64,000 bases of DNA from positions 38,900,039-38,964,038 of the forward strand of contig OX465282.1 in the NCBI GenBank assembly GCA_949987705.1, written 5' to 3'. The stretch comes from Thereva unica (Eukaryota > Arthropoda > Insecta > Diptera > Therevidae). Both the position numbers and the translations under genes were made by a program. The notes below the pieces were generated by a model, which had not been told where the DNA came from, did not search any database, and saw only the letters and a list, made by a program, of their open reading frames with translations. Every line of letters starts with the position of its first letter. Position 1 is the first letter of the stretch. Positions 20,397 to 30,445 of this stretch are shown here, in pieces.

Positions 20397-20565
20397 AAGA
20401 AAGACTTCCATAAATCAAGCTCTTACTTTAAATAACAAAAGCATTAACCCTGTCAACTCAGCGAAATACCTAGGAATGGTAATAGACGACAAATTGACTT
20501 GGAAGCAACATATATTTGGACTGAATAAACGCAGACCAGTGGACCTCCAATTTATCACTCCATGA
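20397..20565 (+). pseudogene. J1 ORF2, C-terminal remnant
   Basis: J1 ORF2 continues after X1: RKTSINQALTLNNKSINPV, then the thumb motif AKYLGMVIDDKLTWKQHI, then a divergent tail and stop. It joins in frame to the KINE..QVIYTT end at 12680, which supports X1 being an insertion. Sequence from 20566 to the A-rich tail at 20697 is the 3' untranslated part, with a large deletion relative to full-length jockey elements. Confidence 0.75.
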
Positions 20566-20697
20566 TTATGTATCTATAATAATTGTAAAAAAATTTACAA
20601 ACAATGGTCTTTAAGCTTAATGTAATCACTAAACTGTAAAAACAATTACTTATTGTTCTAGGACAGGTGTAACATTTTATTGGGAAATAAAAAAAAA

Positions 20698-21896
20698 CAT
20701 TGTCATCGTTTGCACAAGACATGTCAACCAAATATTCATCATGGTTAAAAATATTATCAGTGACAGCCCCTATTGTTTCAGGTTTGCACATAATTGTAGT
20801 AAACAACGAAATGAACGACATATTCAATTTCTTACCACAAAGGAGCTGCTACATTCAGAAATTTTTTTAATTAAGACATATCAAGCAGAAGATTTCGGTG
20901 ACGAGATTCACAACTTACAACAAAACAAATCGCTACAAAGTAAAAGTAAAATTTTATGCCTAAATCCTTTCCTAGATCACATTGGTGTATTGAGAGTAGG
21001 AGGTCGTCTAGCAAATTCAGTCAGCATAAGATATAGTGAAAAACATCCCATCATTCTCTCAAATGAAAATGGAAACATATCTTCTTTGCAAGCAGTATCA
21101 CTTCAGCACACTACATGGAGATCCTTCACTGATGGCTGCAGTATTAAGGAGAAAATTTTGGATCATTCATGCCAGAAATTTGTTACGACGAGTAACTCAT
21201 GAATGTACGACCTGCTTTAGGCAAAAGGACCTCTAACACAACTCATGGGCAATTCACCTGAGCCGCGAATAGAAATATCAAGGCGTTTTACACACACCTG
21301 CGTGGGTTATGCAGGACCACTCTCGATTCGAATGTCGCGACACACACGGAATCGAAATTATAAGGGTTATGTGGCCATTTTCATCTGCTTTTGCACTAAA
21401 GTGATTTGACCGCAGAAAAATTTTAAGGCGATTCTTCGCAAGAAGGGGTTTATGCTCGCATATATATTCAGATTGTGGAAGAAATTTCATCGGAGCTGAT
21501 TCAATGCTACGCCAAATGTTCGAACAAACGCTGAGGGACAACGCCAATGCAGTATCAGCAGTATCACATCTTGCCCACCAAAACATCACTTGGCATTTTA
21601 TACCTCCAGCCTCACCCCACTTTGGAGGTTTGTGGGAAGCAGGCGTTAAATCGATGAAGCAGCACTTGAAACGTGCGGTTGGTGACACGGTGATTACCTT
21701 TGAAGAATTAGCTACGCTTTTAGCTCAAATCTAAGCCTGTCTGAATTCGAGACCATTAGCCCCTATGTCCAATGATTGCAGCGATGGGATGGTGTTAACC
21801 CCAGGACATTTTTTGACAGGCGACTCACTGTTGGCACCATCTGAAAATAACATTCTACAAGAAAAAATTAACTTTGGAGCAAGTGCTAAACTAAAC
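20698..21896 (+). pseudogene. BEL/Pao pol, integrase part
   Basis: This block resumes the BEL frame after J1: MSTKYSSWLKIL, AYCFRFAHNCS-like, then the HPFLDHIGVLRVGGRL-type zinc-domain block (NPFLDHIGVLRVGGRLANS at 20970-21020), ECTTCFRQKD (second half of the HHCC finger), a decayed integrase core, SDCGRNFIGAD near 21470, and FIPPASPHFGGLWEAGVKSM at 21599-21660, then LNSRPLAPMSND and LTPGHFLTGD-like sequence to about 21840. Several frameshifts occur. It is cut by LC near 21896. Confidence 0.85.
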
Positions 21897-21897
21897 T

Positions 21898-23463
21898 AAA
21901 CCCTGCTGAGATTAAAGTTGGTATTGAGAATGTTAGGAAAAGAAGAAATGGTGGAATTGCAATAACATGCAAGACCAAAGAAGAAATCCAAAAGATTAAT
22001 GCTGAAGTTGCGAAGAAAATGGGAAAGGAATATGAAGCGAAAATTCCGAAGTTGAAGAATCCTAGAATAAGAATATATGATGTTGATGAAGTAATGGAAG
22101 ACGAGGGCCTGTTGCAAGCAATAAGGAATCAAAATCCACAAATAGTTCTGAGAGAATCAAAAATAGAGGTGAAAATAAACAAGAAAACTAAGAGCACATA
22201 TGTGTTGGTCATTGAGACTGATCAAGACCCTCTCAACTACAGGCCCCGAAGGAGAGTTGTTCATGGTGGTCAACCCGGTCCAAAAATTCACCGGAGAGAG
22301 CGGAATAAACATGGCGCGGAATAAGTTCGGGAACGTTTTGGTTATAGTTTTGCAGTAAAAAGTGATAAAATATTGTATTTTAACACTTTTAACTGCACTT
22401 GGATTTACCAGTGAATAGTTTATTAGTGATTTAATTAACAAAAAATAAAAATAATTTAGTGATTAAGTGTCTTTTAAGTGTTTTAATTGTTAAGGCGAAC
22501 AACTGTTTTTACATTCACGGTGTTTTTTCATGTTTATTTACGAAAAAAAATGTTGAAAATTTAATGTTTTGTTTAGTTATGGGATTACAAGTGATTTTAA
22601 AGTGATTAATACATATATTATGTAATTAGTATTAAAAATATAGGTGTAGAAAAACACTTTTCTTATTCACTTTTCCTTTCACACTTTTCTGCACTTATAT
22701 GTTTAATAATAATTCCATAAGAAATTATTTAATGACTTTAAAATCACTTTTAATTAAATAATCAGCATATTTTTCCTTAATAAAGACGAAAAAAACACCG
22801 CGAAAGTAAAAGAAATTGATCACCTCAACAATTAACACACTTAAAACTCACTAAATCACTATTTTTTTTTTTTTCTTATTAAATCACTAAAGAACTAACC
22901 ACTGATAATCCATGTTTAGTTTAAAGTAATAACTTACAATGATTTTCCACTTTTTACCACAAAAATATAACAAAAATAATCCCGAGCCTATTCCGCGCCA
23001 TGTTTATTCTAACCAAATGTCAGATTTTGTGGACCGACTTCAGCTATGGTTGGATTAGTTCAAGAGAGAACTTCATGGCCTGTAATGGAGAGGGTCTTGG
23101 ACTGATCCTAAAACTTTCAGTAGAATGATGATGAAGAAGAAATTGAAGATAAAATGGCAAAGATGTACTGTACGTGAATATCTGGGAATCTCCAGGTGTA
23201 TGAAGTGTTATTCTTACGATCACTGGAATGAAAATTGTGAAAAAGGAAAAATTTGTATGAATGGTGGGGGGGGGGGGGGGGGGGGGGAACATACGGTAAA
23301 GGAATGTAGAACATCGGAAATAAAATGCATGAATTGTGTATCTGCAAATGGAAAACTAGGCTTAAAACTAGATGTGAATCACAGTGTACTCAGCAACGAA
23401 TGTCCAGTGTATCAAAGGAGAATGAATATAAAAAGAAGGGCAATTATGTATGAAAGTATATAG
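21898..23463 (+). pseudogene. LC ORF1, interrupted by F1
   Basis: The 5'-truncated ORF1 starts inside the frame (PAEIKVGIENVRKRRNGGIA), runs through QKINAEVAKKMGKEYEA and KIEVKINKKTKSTYVLVIETD to 22222, and resumes after F1 at 23107 in the duplicated gactgat as DPKTFSR, then WQRCTVREYLGISRCMKCYSY and two zinc knuckles (CMKCYSYDHWNENC and a second one). The second knuckle contains a run of about 22 G (23264-23287), probably a slippage expansion. The stop TAG is at 23461 in the same frame as ORF2. Confidence 0.8.
22223..23099. mobile_element. Foldback element F1 (877 bp)
   Basis: F1 begins caagaccctctc and ends gagagggtcttg. The two halves are imperfect inverted repeats of about 430 bp (each containing aataaacatggcgcggaat and aaaagtg...tattt blocks). 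It is flanked by gactgat at 22216-22222 and 23100-23106, a 7-bp target duplication. Removing F1 and one duplicate restores the LC ORF1 frame. It has no coding capacity. It matches F2 (33903-34781) in inverse orientation along its whole length. Confidence 0.92.
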
Positions 23464-26335
23464 CAACCCAAAAAGAAAGAAAATTTTAGAAACGGAAGTG
23501 TACTAGTTTGGAATGTAAATGGTTTAATTGCTAAAAGGGACATGATTGAATTATTTATGGCAGAAGCCAAACCAAGTCTACTAATAATTGTTGAGTCGCA
23601 TGTAACAGATATGGACGAAGATGCTTTAATAGAAATTGAGGGATATTCCAGTATTAGATGTGATTCTGATACTAGTCACACAGGAGGAGTGGTGATATAT
23701 GTTACTGAAGAATTATCATATGAAATAGTTAAAAATGAAGTAAAAGAAAGAGATTGGTGGATATTGGCTATAAAGGTATTTATTCATTCTGATCTTTTGG
23801 GAACATTTGCAGGAATTTACAGGTCACCAAGTGGTAGTAAAGCTGAATTCTTAGATAGATCCTCTTTAATAATGGAGGAATTGTCAGACCTTAGTCAAAA
23901 AGACTGTACTATTGGGGGAGATTTCAACATTGATTGGTTTAAAGAAGAGGATTATTATACAAGAAGATTGAAAACATGCATAAATGAAATGGGCTTGAAA
24001 CAAGTTGTGTCAAAGGCAACAAGGGTTACTTGTGATAGTGAAACTCTGATTGATCTAGTGGTAACTGGTAATGGAAGTATGGAGTGTGATGTTTTACAAA
24101 CCCCAAGGATATCTGATCATTACATAATAAGTATAGAAGGAGTATTAACCAATAATTTAAATAGAAAAGAAAGGTTCCTAATGAAAGGAAAAGTAGACTA
24201 TAATAAAGTGTCAGGAATACTTGAAAGAAAATTAAGGGAAGATAATGATGATACAATAAACCTAGATATTGGGAATAAATATAACAAATTAAGGGAATGT
24301 ATTACTCAAAGTGTACAACAGGGTAGAAGACCAGACCAGTGGGTAAGAAGCAAACCATGTCCATGGTTTTCAGCTGAAATAAGAGATTGTATAACTCAAC
24401 GTGATATAGCTTATAACAAGTTCTTAATAATAAAAGAAACAGGACAGGGAGTTGATGAAGCGTGGAATACGTATAAGCAATACAGGAACAATTTTGTAAA
24501 CACATGGAGAGAAGCAAAGAAAGGATATTATGAGGATAGTTTTATAAGACTAAGTAAAGAACCGAGGAAACTCTGGAAACATTTGAAAACCTTGTACAAA
24601 ATTGAAACAAAACAATTGAAATATGTTATCTTTGGGGATGAAATTGTAACTAATACAGAAGATATTGCAAATAGGCTCAATCAATTTTTTGTGAATAGCA
24701 TTGAAGAAATAATTGGAAATATACGTGGTTTGGATTCTAATTATCAAATAGATACGGGGGGCTGCAATAATTATTTAGAAGAATTTAATGAAGTAAACAA
24801 AGATGAAATTGAAAGAATTGTTAAAAATTTAAAGGTTACTAATGGCTGGGACAAGATCAATACTGAAATGATTAAGAAACTGTGGACGGTGGTTGGTGAT
24901 AGAGTAACTGATATTGTAAAACAATCAATTACACAAAGAATGATGCCAAAGGAATTAAAATTATCTGTGATTGTCCCTATAATTAAAATTAAGGGAAGTG
25001 CAAAATGTTGTGATCTTAGGCCAATAAATACTCTTCCAATAATAGAGAAAATATCAGAAACAATTGTGTATGAAACATTAATGAAACATATTAAAGAAAA
25101 TAGGTTGTTGACGGAACATCAATCGGGATTTAGAGAACAACATAGTACGGAATCAGCACTCCAATTAGTGGTGGAAGAGTGGTTACGAGCGATGGATAAA
25201 GGAAATGGAGTAGTAGCAGTGTTTTTGGACTACAGAAGAGCTTTTGAAACAATAAATAGGGAACTGTTGTTAAAGAAACTGTATGAAGTGTATAATATAA
25301 CTGGTAGAGTCTATGAATGGATCAAAGATTATCTAAGGGGACGGTGCCAGACTGTGAAATTCAAGGACAGTATGTCTATTGAAAAGGAAGTAAAGCATGG
25401 GGTACCACAAGGCAGCAAATTGGGACCTCTGTTATTTACATATATTATACATAAATGATCTCCCAAGAGTGATTGAACAGTGTAAAATACACATGTTTGC
25501 AGATGACACATTAATTTATTTATGTGGACAAAATATACAGAATGTAATCGCCAAAGTCAATGAAGAACTATCACTTGTATATGAGTGGCTTTGTAGGAAT
25601 CAGTTATGTGTAAATGTACAGAAAACAAAATGTATGGTATTAGGAAAGCCAAAATTTAGAGAAGAGGCAGAAAGAGGGCAAGAAGTTCTACTTATGGGAT
25701 CAAAAGTGGAATGGGTTCGAAAATACAAATATCTTGGGGTAATTATTGATAATATGTTAAGTTTCAAAGATCATGTGGAGTACTTAAGTGGAAAAATGGC
25801 GAAGAAAGTTAACTTATTGTATAAATTAAGAAAAACCATTTCAAGAAAAGGAAAGGAGTTGCTATTTAAATTAATCTTGGTGCCACATATAAAGTACTGT
25901 TCTACGATACTAACAATGGCAAATAAGAAGGAGATAACAAAACTACAAAAGAATTTTAATGAAGGAATGAGAGCGGTTTAAAACAAAAGACGTACTGAAA
26001 GTATCAACAGTATGCTGAAGGAATTAGGATACTTAACAATAGAAAACGAAATTAAAAGGGATGTTCTAACATTTACCTATAGATTAGAAAATAAATTACT
26101 GCCAGAATATTTAGAGTGTCTTGTTAACAAAAATACAGACATACATAATTACCCTACTAGACAAGCACATCAATTCCATCTTGTGAAAGTAAATAGTAGT
26201 AAAGGTTCAAAATCAGTTTTTAATAATGGACTTGAATTATATAACCAGGTGCCAGTCGAAATTAACCCTTTGCCACATGATTTTTTTTTGAACTTGAAAA
26301 AAAGTATATCTTTATATTACATTATTCTAAAATAG
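23464..26335 (+). pseudogene. LC ORF2 endonuclease-reverse transcriptase, nearly intact
   Basis: The endonuclease begins upstream of the first ATG (23542): SVLVWNVNGLIAKRD at 23497-23541, then VESHV, GVVIYV, GIYRSPSG, GGDFNIDW (23920), DSETLIDLVV and SDHYIIS. Reverse transcriptase: LRPINTLPIIEKI, QSGFREQHST, VFLDYRRAFETIN (25220, catalytic Asp), HGVPQGSKLGPLLF, MFADDTLIYL at 25496-25525 (catalytic DD), and the thumb YKYLGVIIDNMLSF. A 4-bp tata insertion near 25442 shifts the frame after GPLLFT, and TAA at 25979 interrupts the C-terminal domain, which ends at 26335. ORF2 makes target-primed cDNA copies. The lesions are few and recent. Confidence 0.88.
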
Positions 26336-26790
26336 AGAAAAATAAGAAAACAATTTTTTTTTATAAAATTATGTAGAAAACACAGTTCTTTTTTGTAAGT
26401 TACTTTGAAGTTACATTATGCGTCTTCAGTAAACTATTTTTAACAAAAAGCGCTATACTGCTGAAAAAAATTATGTTACTTGTGAGTTACACGATGTGTC
26501 AAAGGGTTAAACAAGTGAGATCAATAAAAAATTCAGGGAAAAAGTAGGCTTATGGCTTGATAGTAATTAAATGTTAAAATATGAAGACTGTTTTAATAAT
26601 TGTAATGTGATACGGTGCTATAACTACAAAAGACTGTTAAATTTATATGTACTTGTTAGGAATATTTAATTTTATATGTAAGTGTAAAAATCTATAATAG
26701 TTATAAGAATGGCTGTGTATGTTATAAATATATCTGTATATATGTATTAGCCGTAGGCTATTTGTAGTTAAATAAACAATAAATAAATAA

Positions 26791-27098
26791 GATGGAAGTT
26801 AGTCAAGAGAATGCATCAACAGTTTTGCAAAGCTTGGCCTACCAAGTTCTTAACTCGACTTCAGTTCCGACCAAAATGGATACATCCACAGAAAAACATC
26901 GAAGAAGGTGCACTAGTTTTAATTAAGGATGGTGGGCTACCACCCTTAAAATGGTCGCTAGGCAGAGTGACGAAAACTTTCCTTGGCAACGACGGTTTGG
27001 TTTCGAGTGGCCTCAGTTAAGACCCAGACAGGGGAATACAAAAGGCCTATTGCGAAGCTATGACTACTTCCTATTCCAGATGAGTCTAACACCGAATA
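26791..27098 (+). pseudogene. BEL/Pao pol C-terminal block
   Basis: After LC the BEL frame reads WKLVKRMHQQFCKAW, FLTRLQFRPKW, ALVLIKDGGLPPLKWSLGRV, NDGLVSS and then KTQTGEYKRPIAK and LLPIP (27020-27090). This is the conserved C-terminal tail of BEL/Pao Pol, with a stop after GLVSSGLS and one more near 27060. Confidence 0.85.
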
Positions 27099-27433
27099 AA
27101 ATAATTAAATATATAAACATTTAAAAAAAAGAGACTTTATAATAACAGTGGCAATAATAACAATGACACAAAAAAAAGTTTAGTGCTCGTTTCCCCGATC
27201 GATGTACAACTCAATACTCAGCTCCACCAGCGCGATCGTCAACAGCACCACGGTATACAGAAACATTAAACACTAAAAGACGAACATTTTAAAAAAACAT
27301 GGGTACGGAAACTCAAATTTTCGGCCCGTTAGAATAAATTGAATAGAAAAAATAGTATTTTTTTGAAAAAATTACACTTTTTGTTAAAAATTTAAAAAAA
27401 AAACGAAAATGAAATTTCAAAATCCGGCTAGAG
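27099..27433. other. AT-rich sequence after BEL pol
   Basis: This is the position expected for the BEL 3' LTR, but I could not match it to a 5' copy. No gene is seen. Confidence 0.35.
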
Positions 27434-27995
27434 CAGGGGTTCCCAACCTTTCTGTGGTGCGGGCGCATTTGAGATTGCAAAACAAACTAGCGGGCGCAAG
27501 TCGGATTTAAAAACAACACAACACATTGGTAGCACCTGATGATAACAGTAAGAGTTTACAACGACCGCTCGCTGTGACAACTAATATTATACTACTATAA
27601 TAATACAATAAAGATGCCGAGAAAGACATGATGGTAAGGCTTCTTTCATATTGGATGGCGGTTTGGCCGCGATTTTATTGCTTTTCGTACTAAGTAAGTC
27701 AGTTTTACTCAAAGCTACTGAGCGAGAAAAACAATAAAAATGCAACCAAATCGTGGGACCTAACCGACAAAGTTAGGGTCTGGAGGTCTAATTCCCGTGG
27801 TGGATTAGACAGATGTTAGTGTAGCCAATTTAGCGAATTTCTTACTACATCTAGCAAGATTTTTAAAATTAAAGTAACTTAAATTTTTTTTTTAAGATTT
27901 GTTTTTTTCCGTATTTTAGCACTTTGTCGCGGGCACAATTAAATATCTTCGTGGGCACATATATGCGCCCGCGGGCACAAGGTTGGGAACCCCTG
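27434..27995. mobile_element. hAT-type MITE H1 (562 bp)
   Basis: Ends are CAGGGGTTCCCAACCTT and its inverse AAGGTTGGGAACCCCTG, with a further inverted gcgggc(g/a)ca block inside. It is flanked by a perfect 8-bp duplication ggctagag (27426-27433 and 27996-28003). An 8-bp duplication with CAGNGGTTCCCAA ends is characteristic of hAT elements. There is no transposase. Confidence 0.93.
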
Positions 27996-28003
27996 GGCTA
28001 GAG

Positions 28004-28871
28004 GGATCGATCAGGTAAATTCAAGATGAGCATTTAAAAAAATTTTTTGTCAATAACTTAAAAATTACTACCTCTAGAGTAATTTGGGTGAAATATCAAA
28101 TATCTCGCCACTGTGCGCCGTATATGTTCAGTAAAAGGATTGGATTTAACGAAACTTTACTCAACTGCCGTTTCATGGGCATTATTAATATGAATAAACT
28201 CAGGGTAAATTCTGCATATAAACTCAGTACATATCTCGATGTTTTGGTGCGCTTAGTCTAGGATTTTTCTTGGATTCGTTGAGAATTCAACATTCATCGC
28301 GCTCAGAAAACCTGACCTTTGGTTTATTTTTGGCTTAGCAATTCTGTTCTCCTTTTGATACCTCACTATGATGTTTCTAAGTGTTTCACGAGCTTTATTA
28401 ACAACTTTAGCGATTGCTCTCAGACTTTTTTATTTATATAGTTTTGGATGATTATCTCTCGCAACTCTATTGAAGTGTAACATCCCAAGGAGATGAAAGT
28501 AAAACTAAAACATAATAAAAGAACAAAGCAACAAAATTAATATTAGCTGGTCGGCTCATTTGCACTATGAGATTAGAATTACCACAGTTTTTCTGACTGC
28601 ATTAACTGTTTTTATTGAAACAGGAGTTAAATAAACTGTTAAGAATATATTTTTTGGATATTTATTTAATTGATGCTTTAGAAAAATTTTCCCAAAAAAT
28701 TCGGTAGTGGGCCACTCTCAATGTGAGTCACTATCTGTGTGTCTGTACGTATGTGTTTGAGCCTGCTTTGTGCCTTATTTTTAACGTCTGATTGTGCTTA
28801 AATTTTTTTTTGCTTTGGAGTGGGCATATGGGAATTCTCGATAAGACACAGTATATATGTATGTATTTTAG
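28004..28871. other. Intron or 5' flank of the HELQ exons
   Basis: No transposon or coding block is recognised. The last bases (tatgtatgtattttag, ending 28871) form a plausible splice acceptor for the HELQ exon. Confidence 0.4.
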
Positions 28872-30384
28872 GCGACGATATATTGAACATAGACGTAATG
28901 AAAAATCGGCATTATTGGATGCTCTACAGAAGGCTTGCGGTACTTTGAGTCCAATTCTTGAGGAAACGATTACATATGGCATCGCTTTTCATCATTCTGG
29001 TTTAACTACAGACGAACGGAAAATTCTGGAAAATGCATATCGCTGCGGTACTATTTGTGTAATTTGCTGTACCTCTACATTAGCGGCTGGAGTTAATTTG
29101 CCTGCTAAAAGAGTAATAATAAGAGCACCATATGTAGGAAACAAATTTATGACATTAAGTCAGTACAAGCAAATGGTTGGCCGTGCAGGGCGCGCAGGCT
29201 TAGGAGACGCGGGTGAAAGTTTTCTTATTTGTTCAGCCAAAGACAATTACCAGGTTGGCCAAATGTTTTTCTCTCCTATGGACAAAATAATAAGTTCCTT
29301 GGATCATCAAGGTTGCATCGGCTTGCAAGCGCTGATATTGAGCTCAATTGGTTTAACTATAGCTAGTTGCCTAAAAGATTTGGTGGATCTTTGTTCAATC
29401 TCTTTGTTTGCCATACAAACAAATGAAGGAGAAACATCATTAATTGCTCTTATTACAAATATTTTGAGGGATATGTTTAAGAACAAAATACTTGAAGTTC
29501 CAGATACTAATTTTGAATCTCCCCATAGTTCGGATATAATAACATCCCAAGAAATTTCTAACAATCCACAAAGTACAAACTATAAGACTTATGTTTTGCG
29601 AAAATCTACAAAGATCAATTTGACTGCAATTGGGAAAGCAGCTTTTAAGGCTGGAATAGATTACGGCAAGGTAGAGTCAATTTGTGATGGACTAAAAATG
29701 GCACAAAGGGCTCTAGTTTTGACAAGCTACGCCCATCTGTTGTATTTAGTTTTAATATTCAATACCAGTGATGATTCGATCGCTCCCGATCCTAGGATTC
29801 TTTTCGAGCAATATAACGGACTCGACGATAAAATACGAGATTTCGTAATGGTTTTAGGAATCACAGAAACGCATATGATTAAAATGGCTAGAACTTTATC
29901 CCTAAAAGGACCCATGGAAAATTCACTCGTTAAACTATACAAAACATTCATATTAATTGACATAATAAATTTGATGCCTATACATGAAGTTTCAACAAAA
30001 TACTCGTTGGAACGTGGAAGTCTACAAAATTTAATTACACAGTCTATTTCTGCTACCTCTACCATGATTCGTTTATGTGAGCAAATTCAAGAATTTTGGT
30101 GTTTTAAACCCCTTTTTGAAAAATTGCTCGAAAAGCTTGATTATTGTTGTTCTGTGGAGCTAACAGCATTATTAGAGATTCCTTCAGTAAAAATTGTAAG
30201 TTACATATATATTTAAATCTTTCAATTATAATATTTAATTCTTTTTTAGTATAGAGCGAAGCAACTTTTTACAGCTGGATATCGTAGTATTGAAGATGTA
30301 GCGAAGTCTAACGCCCACCAATTAGTTCGTTCAATTGATCACCTTTCTGTGAAAACAGCTCGTGAAATGATTTCTGCTGCCAAA
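28872..30384 (+). CDS. HELQ: HELQ/Mus301-family helicase, 3' exons
   Basis: Exon 28872-30195, intron 30196-30249 (GT...AG), exon 30250-30384 or to a stop at 30421. HELQ is a superfamily-2, 3'-5' DNA helicase acting in crosslink repair and meiotic double-strand-break repair (Mus301/spindle-C in Drosophila). Visible here are the second RecA-like domain with AFHHSGL, STLAAGVNLPAKRVI and the QMVGRAGRAG motif VI, then the winged-helix/ratchet region (TAIGKAAFKAGID; LLYLVLIFNTSDD; RGSLQNLITQS) and after the intron the helix-hairpin-helix tail YRAKQLFTAGYRSIED. The Walker A and DEAH box domain is not in the window on the visible side, so the start given is an exon edge, not a start codon. The frame is open for about 490 codons, which suggests selection. 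A perfect GTAAGT donor at 30385 suggests another exon, as the family normally has about 20 more residues; otherwise translation runs 12 codons to TAA at 30421. Confidence 0.85.
30196..30249 (+). other. 54-bp HELQ intron
   Basis: Donor att|gtaagt and acceptor ttcttttttag|tat. Splicing joins codons ATT and TAT in phase 0 and connects the SVKI and YRAKQLF segments that are contiguous in HELQ proteins. Without splicing the frame ends at a TAA shortly after the donor. Confidence 0.88.
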
Positions 30385-30445
30385 GTAAGTCAACAGAGTT
30401 ATAACAGATTTGTAAAAAAGTAAGATTAATTAGAAATGTACACTT

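Larger units (their letters stand above)
8166..20697 (+). mobile_element. Jockey-like LINE J1 inserted in the BEL element
   Basis: J1 lies between two copies of cattgtc (8159-8165 and 20698-20704), a 7-bp target duplication, and ends with an A-rich tail (about 20686-20697). It carries a jockey-clade ORF1 (RVVLRNMHYSTD motif and three zinc knuckles) and ORF2 (endonuclease plus reverse transcriptase). All of these are broken by stops, a TA-flanked element (9208-10126), a 28-bp tandem array (10676-10966) and the 7.7-kb X1/G1 block (12683-20396). The host ORF2 resumes at 20397 with RKTSINQALTLNNKS and reaches KYLGMVIDDKLTWKQHI, after which the C-terminus is shortened. Inactive. Confidence 0.8.
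21897..26790 (+). mobile_element. Jockey/CR1-supergroup LINE LC in BEL
   Basis: LC is a 5'-truncated LINE (about 4 kb without F1) with partial ORF1, complete-looking ORF2 and a 3' end of tandem AATA-type repeats (aataaacaataaataaataa, 26771-26790). BEL pol resumes immediately after with the RWKLVKRMHQQF block. ORF1 is interrupted by foldback F1 (22223-23099). ORF2 has only one 4-bp insertion and one nonsense codon, so LC is relatively young. The clade is not determined (motifs fit Daphne/CR1/jockey-like families). Confidence 0.85.
6212..27098 (+). mobile_element. BEL/Pao LTR retrotransposon split by two LINEs
   Basis: Three separated blocks (6212-8165, 20698-about 21896, about 26791-27098) are one degraded BEL/Pao element. 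The pol reading frame runs straight across the first gap: codons ending ...ACC GCA TTG TC at 8165 resume with TCA TCG TTT GCA CAA after the duplicated cattgtc at 20698-20704. The second gap is likewise bridged by the RWKLVKRMHQQF block that normally follows the integrase C-terminal segment of BEL Pol. The intervening LINEs J1 and LC are therefore later insertions. The protease region, parts of RT and parts of the integrase are deleted or frameshifted. Not autonomous. Confidence 0.85.

Noticed and set aside
28792..28871. ATG at 28792 as the start of the helicase protein
   Set aside because: The 26 codons before 28872 are hydrophobic and low-complexity, unlike HELQ, and a good splice acceptor lies at 28871. 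They are most likely intron sequence.
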